A DNA stretch of 64,000 bases from the NCBI RefSeq assembly GCF_001984055.1, contig NZ_LYVO01000004.1:99830-163829 (forward strand), in the 5' to 3' direction. How positions within the stretch are numbered: position 1 is the first letter of the stretch; each line of letters opens with the position of its first letter. Origin of the DNA: Variovorax sp. KK3 (GTDB lineage: Bacteria; Pseudomonadota; Gammaproteobacteria; Burkholderiales; Burkholderiaceae_C). Positions 54,200 to 62,820 of the stretch are shown here, one piece after another. The position numbers were made by a program, and so were the translations under genes. The notes beneath the pieces are model-generated. The model did no database searches. It saw only the letters and a list, made by a program, of their open reading frames with translations, and was not told the origin of the DNA.

Positions 54200-55765
54200 T
54201 CAGGTGCTGCCGGCGCACGGACTTGGCGCGGCCGCGGGCTGCGGCGGCCGGCCCACGCCGCGCAGCATGAACGCAGCCAGCAGCGCGGTGGCCAGCGCAA
54301 TGACGGCGCTGATCGAGCAGGTCAGGCGGAAGGCCTGTGCGAAGGCATCGCGCGACGAATCCAGCAAGGCCGCGGCAGCCGGCGCAGGCAGGCTTGTGAC
54401 GATGTCCGCCACCGCGCCCAGGCTGGCGCGCGCGGCCTCTTGCGCCGCGGCTGGCACGCCCGGCAGCACGGCGTCGGCCATCGCATGCCGATACACCGCG
54501 ACGACCAGGCTGCCCAGCATCGCGATGCCCAGCGCGCCGCCCAGCTCCGAGCTGGTCTCGGAAATCGCCGATGCCGCGCCCGCACGCTCCGGCGGTGCGG
54601 TGCCGACCATCATGTCGACGGCCAGCGTGAACGCGAACGACAGCCCCAGCGACAGCAGCCCGTAGGCGCCGGCCAGCAGATGCAGGCCGTCGCGCCGGTC
54701 CACCTGGGCCAGCAGCGCGAAACCGATGGCCGCGATGGCCAGCCCGCCCGCCACCACGAAGCCCGGGCGCACGTGGCGCACCAGGCGCGGCACGATGTTG
54801 GAGCCGATGGCGAAGGCGGCCCCTGAGGGCACGCTCCACAGCCCGGCCTGCAGCGGCGACAAGCCCATCACCAGCTGCATGTACTGCACCACGAAGAGAA
54901 AGCTGCCGAATGCGATGAAAAAGGCCAGCGTGTTGATCAGCAAGGCCGCGCTGAAGGCCGGTGCACGAAAGAGCTTGAGCTCGATCAAGGGATCGGCCAG
55001 CCGGCCCTGGCGGCGGATGAAAGCCCAGCCGATCGCCAACCCCGCCAGCACGGCGGCGGCCGGCAGCACGCCCACGCCCTCTTCCGCGAATCGCTTGAGG
55101 CCGTAGATGACGGCCAGCACCGCCCCCAGCGACTGCGCTGCGCTGGTCACGTCGAGCCGGCCTGCCGACGGGTCGCGGTACTCGGGCAGCAGCCACGGCC
55201 CGATCGCGAGCAGCAGCAGCATCACCGGCACGCTGACCAGGAACACCGAGCCCCACCAGAAGTGCTCGAGCAGCGCACCGCCGATCAGCGGGCCGATGGT
55301 GCCGCCGAACGAGAAGCTCGCGATCCAGATGCCGATGGCGACGGTGCGCTCCTGAGGGTCGAGAAACATGTTGCGGATCAGCGAAAGCGTCGACGGCGCG
55401 AGCGTGGCGCCGGCCACGCCCAGCAGCGCGCGCGTGGCGATCAGCATCTCGGCGCTGGTCGACAGGGCCGCCAGCACCGAGGCGAGGCCGAAGAACGCAG
55501 CGCCGATCAGCAGCAGCCGGCGCCGCCCGATGCGGTCGCCCAGCGTGCCCATGGTGATGAGCGAGCCGGCCAGCATGAAGCCGTAGATGTCGACGATCCA
55601 CAGCATCTGCGCGGGGCTGGGCTGCAAGGCGGCGCTCAGGTGCGGCACCGCGAGGTTGAGCACCGTGAGGTCCATCGCGTAGAGCATGCAGGGCAGCGCG
55701 ATGACGGCCAGGCCGGTCCACTCGCGCGTGCCGGCCTTGCGGGCCGTGCCGGACGCCGTGCTCAT
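54200..55765 (-). CDS. DHA2-type 14-helix MFS multidrug exporter
   Basis: A 521-residue drug:H+ antiporter of the EmrB/QacA group with about 14 predicted helices. Hallmarks are LDLTVLNLAVPHLSAAL-like motif D1 (here MDLTVLNLAVPHL), the loop GDRIGRRRLLLIG and motif C SFSFGGTIGPLIGG. It is the last gene of ECF42 cluster 2; its ATG overlaps the stop of the second DGPF gene (ATGA), so expression should follow the sigma factor. A role in export of toxic compounds is likely, the trigger unknown. Confidence 0.9.
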   Translation of the reverse strand: MSTASGTARKAGTREWTGLAVIALPCMLYAMDLTVLNLAVPHLSAALQPSPAQMLWIVDIYGFMLAGSLITMGTLGDRIGRRRLLLIGAAFFGLASVLAALSTSAEMLIATRALLGVAGATLAPSTLSLIRNMFLDPQERTVAIGIWIASFSFGGTIGPLIGGALLEHFWWGSVFLVSVPVMLLLLAIGPWLLPEYRDPSAGRLDVTSAAQSLGAVLAVIYGLKRFAEEGVGVLPAAAVLAGLAIGWAFIRRQGRLADPLIELKLFRAPAFSAALLINTLAFFIAFGSFLFVVQYMQLVMGLSPLQAGLWSVPSGAAFAIGSNIVPRLVRHVRPGFVVAGGLAIAAIGFALLAQVDRRDGLHLLAGAYGLLSLGLSFAFTLAVDMMVGTAPPERAGAASAISETSSELGGALGIAMLGSLVVAVYRHAMADAVLPGVPAAAQEAARASLGAVADIVTSLPAPAAAALLDSSRDAFAQAFRLTCSISAVIALATALLAAFMLRGVGRPPQPAAAPSPCAGST

Positions 55766-56133
55766 GACGCACCGCCCTCGGGCCGTAGCAGCGAAAGCAC
55801 CTGCCGCAGCTCGATGTGGCCGATGCGCGCGGACGGAATGCCGGCCGCGATGCGCACCGCCTCGTTTTCGCTGGCAGCCTCGACCAGGTAGAAGCCGCCG
55901 AGCTGCTCATTGGTTTCGATGAAGGGGCCGTCGGTCACCGACAGCCGCCCGTCGCGCACACGCACCACGGCCGCGGTGCTGGCCGCCTCCAGCCCCTCGG
56001 TGGCCACCAGCTGGCCGCTGTCACGCAGTGCGTCGTCATAGTCCAGATGCGCATCGACGAAGGCGGGCATGTCGGCGGACGGGATGGTGTTCATCTGCGC
56101 ATCGGTGGCGAAGATCAGGCAGAGGTATTTCAT
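55762..56133 (-). CDS. YCII/DGPF-domain protein
   Basis: A 123-residue dimeric alpha-beta barrel protein with the motif VTDGPFIETNEQLGGFYLVE near residues 66-85 and the N-terminus MKYLCLIFATDAQ. It is a paralogue of the protein encoded just upstream (56130), whose stop it overlaps (TCATGA on the plus strand). RBS GAGGAGCACGTC. Overlaps the drug-exporter start by four bases. Such proteins accompany ECF42 sigma factors; their reaction is not known. Confidence 0.92.
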   Translation of the reverse strand: MKYLCLIFATDAQMNTIPSADMPAFVDAHLDYDDALRDSGQLVATEGLEAASTAAVVRVRDGRLSVTDGPFIETNEQLGGFYLVEAASENEAVRIAAGIPSARIGHIELRQVLSLLRPEGGAS

Positions 56134-56492
56134 GACGTGCTCCTCTCCACCTTGGCGATGGGCCGCACCTCGATGGCGCCGTATTTCGCGAGCGGAATCT
56201 TCGACGCCACCTGGATGGCCGCGTTGAGGTCCGGCACGTCGACCAGGATGAAGCCGCCGAGCTGCTCCTTGGTTTCGATGAAGGGGCCGTCGGTCTGCGA
56301 GAGCTTGCCTTCGCGGGTCTGCACCACCTTGGCGGTCTTCGGTGACTGCAGCGCCTCGGCCACCACCAGTTGGCCACGGGCCGCGAGCGTCTCGTCGTAG
56401 TCCATCGAGTCGTTGTCGAGCCGATCGCGTTCGTCGGGCGTCATCGACGTCAGCAGCGCCGGGTCGAAGTAGACGAGGCAAAGGTATTTCAT
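56130..56492 (-). CDS. YCII/DGPF-domain protein
   Basis: A 120-residue YCII-family protein, beginning MKYLCLVYFDPALLTS and carrying QTDGPFIETKEQLGGFILVD. Start 56492 is preferred over an in-frame ATG at 56498, because AGGAG abuts the latter but lies six bases before the former. It is first in the DGPF-DGPF-exporter run and has a candidate ECF42 promoter 37-62 bp upstream, inside the gap after the sigma gene. Confidence 0.92.
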   Translation of the reverse strand: MKYLCLVYFDPALLTSMTPDERDRLDNDSMDYDETLAARGQLVVAEALQSPKTAKVVQTREGKLSQTDGPFIETKEQLGGFILVDVPDLNAAIQVASKIPLAKYGAIEVRPIAKVERSTS

Positions 56493-56527
56493 GGACATCT
56501 CCTGTGAAAGGGTTGGGGATGCCACTG

Positions 56528-56554
56528 GTCGAACGGGCGCGGCCGGATTCGACA
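56528..56554 (-). promoter_or_regulatory. Candidate ECF42-type promoter of DGPF cluster 2
   Basis: On the minus strand, TGTCGA (56554-56549), 17 bases and CGAC (56531-56528) match the reported ECF42 -35 and -10 elements exactly. The site lies in the 94-bp gap between the sigma gene and the first DGPF gene, so the sigma factor can drive the DGPF-exporter genes separately from its own transcription. Confidence 0.72.
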
Positions 56555-56586
56555 TCGAGGGCCGGCCGCCACCGCATGAAAGTGTT

Positions 56587-57885
56587 TCAACTTGAATCCT
56601 CCGCCGGCAAGGCTGCCAGCCGCCGCAGAAGAAACTGCCGCTCGGGCGCCTGCTGTGCGAGGGCCAGCGCCCTTTCGTAGGCGGCGCGCGCCTCCGCCGT
56701 GCGGCCCAGGCGGCGGCACACGTCGGCACGGGCCGCATGCGCCAGGTGGTAGTCCGCAAGCTCGCCACGCGCCAGCAGTTCGTCGATGAGCACGACTCCC
56801 GTCGCCGGCCCGTCGCGCATCGCGACGGCCACCGCGCGGTTGAGCGCCACCACCGGCGAAGGCTCGGCGCGCAGCAGCACGTCGTACAGGCCGGCGATCT
56901 GCGCCCAGTCGGTCGCACCGGGCGTGGCAGCTTCGGCATGCACGGCCGCGATGGCGGCCTGCAGCGTGTACGGACCGAAGCGGCGCGACGACAGCGCGCG
57001 CTCGACCATCGCGCCGCCCTCGGCGATGAGTTCGGCGTTCCATTGCCCGCGGTCCTGCTCTTCGAGAAGCACCATCTCGCCGTCGGCCGTGCTGCGGGCC
57101 GCACGGCGCGACTCATGAAGCAGCATCAGCGCCAGCAGGCCGATCGCCTCGGGCTCGGGCAGAAGGTCGACCAGCAGCCGCATCAGCCGGATGGCCTCGC
57201 CCGACAAGTCCGGCCGCGTGAGCGTGGCTCCGGACGAGGCGGCATAGCCTTCGTTGAAGACGAGGTAGACCACGCGCAGCACCGCATCGAGCCGCGCCGG
57301 AAGCTCGGCCACGGCCGGCACCTGGTAAGGAATGCGCGCCTCGCGGATCTTCGCCTTGGCCCGCACGATGCGCTGCGCGATGGTGGGTGCCGGCACCAGG
57401 AACGCGGCGGCGATCGCCTCGGTCGCGAGCCCGCAGACCTCGCGCAGGGTCAGCGCCACCTGCGCATCGGGCGGCAGCGCGGGATGACAGCAGGTGAAGA
57501 CCAGGCGCAGTCGATCGTCCTCCAGCGCTTCGGCGTCGGGGTCGTGTGCATCCCAGGCCACCGCGGTGTCGGCGACGGAATCGATGCCTTCGTCCCAGGT
57601 CTCGAAGCGGGCCTGGCGACGCAGGCCATCGATGGCCTTGAAACGGCCTGCCGACACCAGCCAAGCCCGCGGGTTGGCCGGCAGGCCCTGTGCGGGCCAT
57701 TGCACGAGTGCGGCTCCGAAGGCATCGTGCAGCGCCTCTTCGGCCAGGTCGAAGTCGCCCAGCAGGCGCACCAGCGTGGCGAAGATGCGGCGCGACTCGG
57801 TGCGGTAGATCGCATCGGCGGCATCGCGAACGCGCTGCCGTGCGACGTCGTCCGGCGGCGGCGCGGTCGTGTCAGTGTTCGCCAT
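56587..57885 (-). CDS. ECF-family RNA polymerase sigma factor with C-terminal TPR-like extension (ECF42 type), cluster 2
   Basis: A 432-residue sigma factor. Region 2 (about 25-95) reads RLLGDFDLAEEALHDAFGAALVQWP and NPRAWLVSAGRFKAIDGLRR; region 4 has VALTLREVCGLATEAIAAAFL and AQRIVRAKAKI. The long helical extension contains RVVYLVFNEGYAASSG and FGPYTLQAAIAAVHAEA, parallel to the factor at 25213. The two are related paralogues, not copies. No anti-sigma factor gene is near. Region 57886-58066 upstream holds no gene but a TTGACA-like hexamer at 57988-57993. Confidence 0.92.
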   Translation of the reverse strand: MANTDTTAPPPDDVARQRVRDAADAIYRTESRRIFATLVRLLGDFDLAEEALHDAFGAALVQWPAQGLPANPRAWLVSAGRFKAIDGLRRQARFETWDEGIDSVADTAVAWDAHDPDAEALEDDRLRLVFTCCHPALPPDAQVALTLREVCGLATEAIAAAFLVPAPTIAQRIVRAKAKIREARIPYQVPAVAELPARLDAVLRVVYLVFNEGYAASSGATLTRPDLSGEAIRLMRLLVDLLPEPEAIGLLALMLLHESRRAARSTADGEMVLLEEQDRGQWNAELIAEGGAMVERALSSRRFGPYTLQAAIAAVHAEAATPGATDWAQIAGLYDVLLRAEPSPVVALNRAVAVAMRDGPATGVVLIDELLARGELADYHLAHAARADVCRRLGRTAEARAAYERALALAQQAPERQFLLRRLAALPAEDSS

Positions 57886-58027
57886 TCGCCGTCGGACGCA
57901 GGAGGTGGTCGTGATCCATCAGCAGGATAGGCATGCAGGGAGGTTGCAAGGAGGTCGACCCCCAATTTCTGGCAGTGCGACGACCCTTGTCAAGGCGAAT
58001 CGGTCGAGGTGCAGGAATGCTTTATGC

Positions 58028-58044
58028 ATGCTGCGACGCAGCAT
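58028..58044. promoter_or_regulatory. Perfect 17-bp palindrome before the cupin gene
   Basis: ATGCTGCG-A-CGCAGCAT lies 22 bp before the cupin start, just ahead of its ribosome site. It may be an operator, possibly for the neighbouring GbsR/MarR regulator, or an mRNA hairpin in the leader. Confidence 0.5.
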
Positions 58045-58066
58045 CCCCACCCTGCAAGGAGCATTC

Positions 58067-58489
58067 ATGCTGGACCGCACCGACACGAAGTTCTCCCACG
58101 TCAAGCCAGGCGACACCGACTACGTGTCGGGCGGCCTGCGCGACTTCTTCCTCTACCGCGACCTGGGCATCGCCGAGGCGACGCATGGCAAGGTGATCGC
58201 GCATCTGGTCAAGGCCAACATGGCACCGGAAACGGGCACCGGCTGGCACCGCCACGAGGCGGACTTCCAGATCGTGATCATGGTCAAGGGCTGGGCCCGC
58301 TTCATGTACGAGGACAAGGAAACGCTGGTCCAGGCCGGCGACGTGGTGCACCAGCGGCCGGGCATCCGCCACTACCTGTTCGATTACTCGCCCGACATGG
58401 AATACCTGGAGATCGTGTCGCCGGCCGACTTCAAGAGCGTCGACGTCGAGCCGGCATGCGAGGTGCCGGCGCCGACACCCTGGGCTTAG
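58067..58489 (+). CDS. Cupin-domain protein
   Basis: A 140-residue single-domain cupin. Metal-binding histidines are visible in GTGWHRHEADFQIVIMVKG (cupin motif 1) and the second histidine in GDVVHQRPGIRHYLFDYS (motif 2). Substrate unknown; such proteins include dioxygenases and sugar-binding or sensing proteins. GCAAGGAGC precedes ATG 58067. It is followed 79 bp later by a GbsR/MarR-type regulator in the same direction. Confidence 0.88.
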   Translation: MLDRTDTKFSHVKPGDTDYVSGGLRDFFLYRDLGIAEATHGKVIAHLVKANMAPETGTGWHRHEADFQIVIMVKGWARFMYEDKETLVQAGDVVHQRPGIRHYLFDYSPDMEYLEIVSPADFKSVDVEPACEVPAPTPWA

Positions 58490-58568
58490 CCACCGCTCGG
58501 CCCCTTGTCGGCGTGCAGTAATTTCAGTCTTTCTTCAAGCTACAGCAATTCGGCCCCAGAATCGGCCG

Positions 58569-59138
58569 ATGCCCACCGACAGCCTTCCCCCGCTCAGCCG
58601 CCAGTTCATCGCCCACTTCGGGGAGATGGGCAGCAAGTGGGGCATCAACCGCACCGTGGGCCAGATCTACGCCCTGCTCTACATCTCCGAGCGCGCGCTC
58701 AACGCCGACGAAATTGCCGAATCGCTGGAGTTCTCGCGCTCGAACGTGAGCATGGGGCTCAAGGAACTGCAGGGCTGGCGCCTGGTGCGGCTGCGCCACC
58801 AGCCCGGCGACCGCCGCGAGTACTTCGAAGCGCCCGCCGACGTGTGGGAGATCTTCCGCGTGCTGGCCGAGGAACGCCGCCGCCGCGAGATCGAGCCGAC
58901 GCTGTCGATGCTGCGCATGGCGCTGCTCGAGAAGCCCGGCAGCGACGAGGAAGTGCACGCGCAGCAGCGCATGCGCGAGATGCACGACCTGATCGACCGG
59001 CTCATGAAATGGTTCGACGACGTGCAGCGCCTCGCGCCCGAAACCGCGATGCAGCTGATGGGCATGGGCTCCACCGTGACCAAAGTGCTGGAGTTCAAGG
59101 ACCGCCTGACCGGCAGCCGCGCCAAGAAGGCCGGCTGA
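58569..59138 (+). CDS. GbsR/MarR-family transcriptional regulator
   Basis: A 189-residue winged-helix regulator. The region WGINRTVGQIYALLYISERALNADEIAESLEFSRSNVSMGLKELQGW (about 23-70) is the DNA-binding domain, with RSNVSMGL as recognition helix and the wing in LRHQPGDRREYFEA. It matches GbsR-like regulators of membrane or osmolyte genes. Its last codons and stop (AAG GCC GGC TGA) are duplicated in tandem just after the gene. Effector unknown. Confidence 0.9.
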   Translation: MPTDSLPPLSRQFIAHFGEMGSKWGINRTVGQIYALLYISERALNADEIAESLEFSRSNVSMGLKELQGWRLVRLRHQPGDRREYFEAPADVWEIFRVLAEERRRREIEPTLSMLRMALLEKPGSDEEVHAQQRMREMHDLIDRLMKWFDDVQRLAPETAMQLMGMGSTVTKVLEFKDRLTGSRAKKAG

Positions 59139-59150
59139 AAGGCCGGCTGA
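59127..59150 (+). repeat. 12-bp tandem duplication of the terminal codons and stop of the GbsR/MarR gene
   Basis: AAGGCCGGCTGA occurs twice head to tail, so the final Lys-Ala-Gly-stop is repeated in frame, giving a back-up stop codon. The GCCGGC arms also allow a small hairpin around the first TGA. Confidence 0.85.
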
Positions 59151-59159
59151 GCGCCGCCT

Positions 59160-59786
59160 CTAGACGCCGAAGCGCCCGAGCAGGTCTTCGAAGGCCGCCA
59201 CCGCGCCGCGTTGGGCCTGCTGCACGGCCGCCTTGTCCGCGACGGCGCCGCGCAGGCGCTGGGTGAATTCGCGCCAGCGTGCGGCCACGCCGGGGTCTTC
59301 GCCCGCGCCCAGGTAGCGCAGCGCATGCGGCGCCAAGCGCTCGCGCAGGCGCTTGTGCAGCACCACGCCGCCGAGTTGCGAGCCCTCCACGACGTAGGCC
59401 AGGCCCCATGCATAGGCCGATGTGCCGGGCCCGTGTTCTGCCGGGCCGCCCCGCGCTGGCGCATCGGCATCGGCTGGCGCGCCTGCCTGCGCGAGGTCGA
59501 GATCAAGATCGGCCAGCTTGGCGTCCATGTGCCGCGTCACGGCGTCGAGTTCGGCGCCCTGCCCGGCCAACGCCTGCCGAAGGTCGATGAGCCAGGGCCG
59601 GAGCACGCGCAGGTGCTTCACGTAATCCTGCAGCGACGCATCGTCGCGCGCCAGCGGCAGCCGCGAATCGAGCCGTTCGTGCAGTTCGGACGTGGCGGTG
59701 CGAAGTGCCTGCAGCACATCCGTGCCCGGCGCCGCCGGGGACTGCGCCGCGGGATTGGGCGTATCGCTCACTCGTTCATTCCTCAT
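59160..59786 (-). CDS. Heme oxygenase-like protein (biliverdin-producing)
   Basis: A 208-residue helical protein of the heme oxygenase family. The proximal histidine ligand is His36 in LRTATSELHERLDSRLPL, and the distal helix GTSAYAWGLAYVVEGSQLGG contains the conserved glycine kink. It cleaves heme to biliverdin, the chromophore of bacteriophytochromes, and is the last gene of the operon that encodes one, so it probably supplies it. Some divergence in the N-terminus; family length about 200. Confidence 0.87.
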   Translation of the reverse strand: MRNERVSDTPNPAAQSPAAPGTDVLQALRTATSELHERLDSRLPLARDDASLQDYVKHLRVLRPWLIDLRQALAGQGAELDAVTRHMDAKLADLDLDLAQAGAPADADAPARGGPAEHGPGTSAYAWGLAYVVEGSQLGGVVLHKRLRERLAPHALRYLGAGEDPGVAARWREFTQRLRGAVADKAAVQQAQRGAVAAFEDLLGRFGV

Positions 59787-59837
59787 GACTCCTGATCATT
59801 CTCGTCGCGCGTCGATACATGATTCGCGCTGACCCGC

Positions 59838-62372
59838 TCATTCACTCTCGATCAATTCCTTCACCCGCCGCGCCAGCACCTCCAACTCGAAAGGCTTGCT
59901 CATCACATGCATGCCCGGGTCGAGGTGGCCATGGCTCAGCACGGCATTTTCGGCGTAGCCGGTGATGAACAGCACCTTCAGGCCGGGCCGCGCCGTGCGC
60001 GCGGCATCGGCGACCTGTCGGCCGTTCATGCCGCCCGGCAGGCCGACGTCGCTCACCAGCAGGTCGATGCGTTCGCCGGACTGCAGCACGCGCAACGCCT
60101 CGGCGCCGTCGCCCGCTTCCAGCGTGGTGTAGCCCAAGCCCTGCATGACCTCGACGATCAGCATGCGCAGGGCCGCCTCGTCGTCGACGACGAGCACTGT
60201 GTCGCCCTGGTGGGCGCGCGGGCTGGGCGGCTGCAGCGTGCGGCGCTCTTCCGGCTCCACGTCGCGCAGGTCGCGCGGCAGGTAGATGCTGACCATGGTG
60301 CCCTGCCCCGGCTCGGAATAGATGCGCACCTGCCCGCCCGATTGCTTGGCGAAGCCGTAGACCATCGACAGGCCCAGGCCGGTGCCCATGCCGATCGGCT
60401 TGGTGGTGTAGAAGGGGTCGAAGGCGCGCGCCACCACGTTGGGCGACATGCCCACACCGGTGTCGCTGACGCTCACCGACACGTACTGGCCCGGCGCCAG
60501 GTCGCGCCCGGCCGCCGTGCGTTCGTCGACCCAGCGGTTGGCCGTCTCGATGGTGAGCCGGCCGCCTTCGGGCATGGCGTCGCGCGCGTTGATGCACAGG
60601 TTGAGCAACGCGCTTTCGAGCTGGCTCGGGTCGGCATGCACGTTCCACACGCCCACGGCGGCGACCACCTCGAGTTCGATCTGCGGGCCCATGGTGCGGC
60701 GAACCAGCTCTTCCATGCCGCCAACCAGCCGGTTGGCATTGATCGGCTTGGGCTCCAGCGTCTGACGTCGCGAGAAAGCCAGCAGCCGGTGCGTGAGCGA
60801 CGAGGCCCGTTTGACCGCGCCCTGTGCCACACCGACATAGCGATCGAGCTCGGTCGCGCGCCCTTCGAAGCCCTTGCGGCGCATCAGCTCCAGGCTGCCG
60901 GAGATGGCGGCCAACAGGTTGTTGAAGTCGTGCGCCAGGCCGCCCGTGAGCTGGCCGACCGCCTCGAGCTTCTGGCTCTGGCGCAACTGCTCGCGCGCCG
61001 ACTCGAGTTCGGCGGCGCGCTCCTTCTGCTGCGTGATGTCGCGAGCGACGGTGTAGAGCAGCCCGTCGTCGGGCACCGCGCTCCACGACAGCCACCGGTA
61101 GCTGCCGTCGCGCGTGCGGTAGCGGTTCTCGAAGCCGCCGGTGCGCCCACCTTCGGCGAGGCGCCGCAGTTCGACGTCGGTCGCGGCCAGGTCGTCCGGA
61201 TGCACCAGCTCGCGAAAGGGCGTGCCCCGGATCTCTTCACGCGTCCAGCCGAGCACGGTTTCCCACGCGGGGTTGACGCTCTCGAAAAAGCCGTCGCGGT
61301 TGGCCACGCCCAGCAGATCCTGGCTGAGCGCCCAGGTCCGGTCGCGTTCGCGCGTGCGTTCCTCCACCTGCCGTTCGAGCGAGGCGGCCAAAGCCTGCAG
61401 CTCCATCTGCGCCTCGCGCCGTGCGATGGCGGTGCGAATGCGCTCGCCGACCTCGCGCACGTAGTCGAGCTCGTCGGCCGACCACGGCCGCACCGCGCCA
61501 TGGTTGAGATAAAGCAGCCCCACCAGGCCCTCGCGCTCGGTCAGCGGCATGTTGACGACGGCGCGCGCATTGATGGCCTCGAGCGCAGACGCGTTGTCGC
61601 GCGTGCGCAGGTCGTCGCGGGCATCGGCAAAGGCCACGGTGATGCCGCGCCGAAGATCGTCGATGTACGAACCGTAGTCCCTGAAATTGAGCCGTCCCGC
61701 GAGGCTCGCCACGCCAGGCGCGCACCAGTCGCGCTCGATGGTGATGGTCTCCGCCGACTTGTCGACCAGGCCGTAGCCGGCGCGATCGACCTCCAGCATG
61801 CCCCCGAGCATCTCGGAGGCGATGAAGGCGATCTCGCTCGGCTCGTCCAGGTCGCGGATACGGTCGCCCAGTTCGATGAGCGCCACGCGCCGCCGCTCTG
61901 CTTGGTCGAACGCCACGTTGGCAGCAGCCAGCCTGCGCTGCGCCGTGTCGCGCGCCCGGCGGTCGCCGGCCTCGGCCAGCGCCCGCTCCATGACGAGCGG
62001 CAGGCGCGCCAGGCGGCCCTTGCTGACGTAGTCGGTGGCACCGCGCTTGAGCAGCTCGACCGCGTTGTCTTCGCCGATGACGCCGGACACGAAAATGAAG
62101 GGAACGCCCGGCGCCGTGCGCCTGGCCAGGTCGAGCGCGTGGCCTCCGGAGAAGCCTGGCAGCTCGAAGTCGGACAGGATCAGCTGCGGCCGGTCGCGCG
62201 CCAGCGCGCCGAGGAAGTCGGCCTCGGTGTTGACCACCGTCGCCCGCGCCTCCGGTTGCGCCAAGTGCACGGCCTCGAGCAGCAGCTCGGCATCGAAACG
62301 CGAATCCTCGAGGATCAGGATGCGCAAAGGTGCGCCCGCATCGACCTCGGCCTCGACCACATCATCATTCAT
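59838..62372 (-). CDS. Hybrid sensor histidine kinase (REC-GAF-PAS-HisKA-HATPase-REC)
   Basis: A soluble 844-residue signalling protein. The N-terminal receiver has the phospho-acceptor Asp68 in SDFELPGFSG; a GAF domain lies at about 165-318 and a PAS domain at about 345-455. The kinase core has His481 (GLAHDFNNLLAAI), the N-box NLCINARDAM, and SVSDTGVGM with GTGLGLSMV. The C-terminal receiver (725-844) has Asp775 in SDVGLPGGMNGRQ. No membrane segment is seen. Its start overlaps the small response regulator stop by eight bases. It may extend the phytochrome signal through a phosphorelay. Confidence 0.93.
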   Translation of the reverse strand: MNDDVVEAEVDAGAPLRILILEDSRFDAELLLEAVHLAQPEARATVVNTEADFLGALARDRPQLILSDFELPGFSGGHALDLARRTAPGVPFIFVSGVIGEDNAVELLKRGATDYVSKGRLARLPLVMERALAEAGDRRARDTAQRRLAAANVAFDQAERRRVALIELGDRIRDLDEPSEIAFIASEMLGGMLEVDRAGYGLVDKSAETITIERDWCAPGVASLAGRLNFRDYGSYIDDLRRGITVAFADARDDLRTRDNASALEAINARAVVNMPLTEREGLVGLLYLNHGAVRPWSADELDYVREVGERIRTAIARREAQMELQALAASLERQVEERTRERDRTWALSQDLLGVANRDGFFESVNPAWETVLGWTREEIRGTPFRELVHPDDLAATDVELRRLAEGGRTGGFENRYRTRDGSYRWLSWSAVPDDGLLYTVARDITQQKERAAELESAREQLRQSQKLEAVGQLTGGLAHDFNNLLAAISGSLELMRRKGFEGRATELDRYVGVAQGAVKRASSLTHRLLAFSRRQTLEPKPINANRLVGGMEELVRRTMGPQIELEVVAAVGVWNVHADPSQLESALLNLCINARDAMPEGGRLTIETANRWVDERTAAGRDLAPGQYVSVSVSDTGVGMSPNVVARAFDPFYTTKPIGMGTGLGLSMVYGFAKQSGGQVRIYSEPGQGTMVSIYLPRDLRDVEPEERRTLQPPSPRAHQGDTVLVVDDEAALRMLIVEVMQGLGYTTLEAGDGAEALRVLQSGERIDLLVSDVGLPGGMNGRQVADAARTARPGLKVLFITGYAENAVLSHGHLDPGMHVMSKPFELEVLARRVKELIESE

Positions 62373-62820
62373 GGCGCCTTGCCTTGAGCGAGCCTGGCGG
62401 CGGCTCGTTCAGCACTGCCCAGAAAACGCCCAGGTCCGCGATCGCGGAGACGAACTGCTCGAAGATCACAGGCTTGACGACGTAGGCATTGACGCCCTGC
62501 TCGTAGCTCTTGACCACGTCCGATTCTTCCTGCGACGACGTCAGCATGACGATCGGAATGCTGCGCAGCACCGGGTCGGCGCGCACGGCCATCAACACCT
62601 CCAGCCCCGTCACCTTCGGCAGCTTCAGGTCGAGCAGAATGACGGCGGGGTTGCCGACGCCGCGCTCGGCGTGTTCGCCCTCGCGCCGCAGGTAGTCGAG
62701 CGCCTGCGCGCCGTCGCGCAGCACCACCACCTCGTTGGCGAGCTGGCTGCGTTCCAGCGCGATGAGGGTGAGTTCCAGGTCTCGCTTGTCGTCTTCGACA
62801 AGCAGGATCGGCTTAAGCAT
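62365..62820 (-). CDS. Single-domain response regulator (Rcp1-like)
   Basis: A 151-residue stand-alone receiver of the Rcp1 type found beside bacteriophytochromes and Cph1. VEDDKRDLELTLIALERSQLANEVVVLRDGAQALDYLR is the family pattern; the phospho-acceptor is Asp64 in ILLDLKLPKV, and Lys in YVVKP is present. The start at 62820 overlaps the upstream kinase stop by eight bases. It likely receives phosphate from the bacteriophytochrome kinase and may pass it to the downstream hybrid kinase. Confidence 0.93.
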   Translation of the reverse strand: MLKPILLVEDDKRDLELTLIALERSQLANEVVVLRDGAQALDYLRREGEHAERGVGNPAVILLDLKLPKVTGLEVLMAVRADPVLRSIPIVMLTSSQEESDVVKSYEQGVNAYVVKPVIFEQFVSAIADLGVFWAVLNEPPPGSLKARRHE

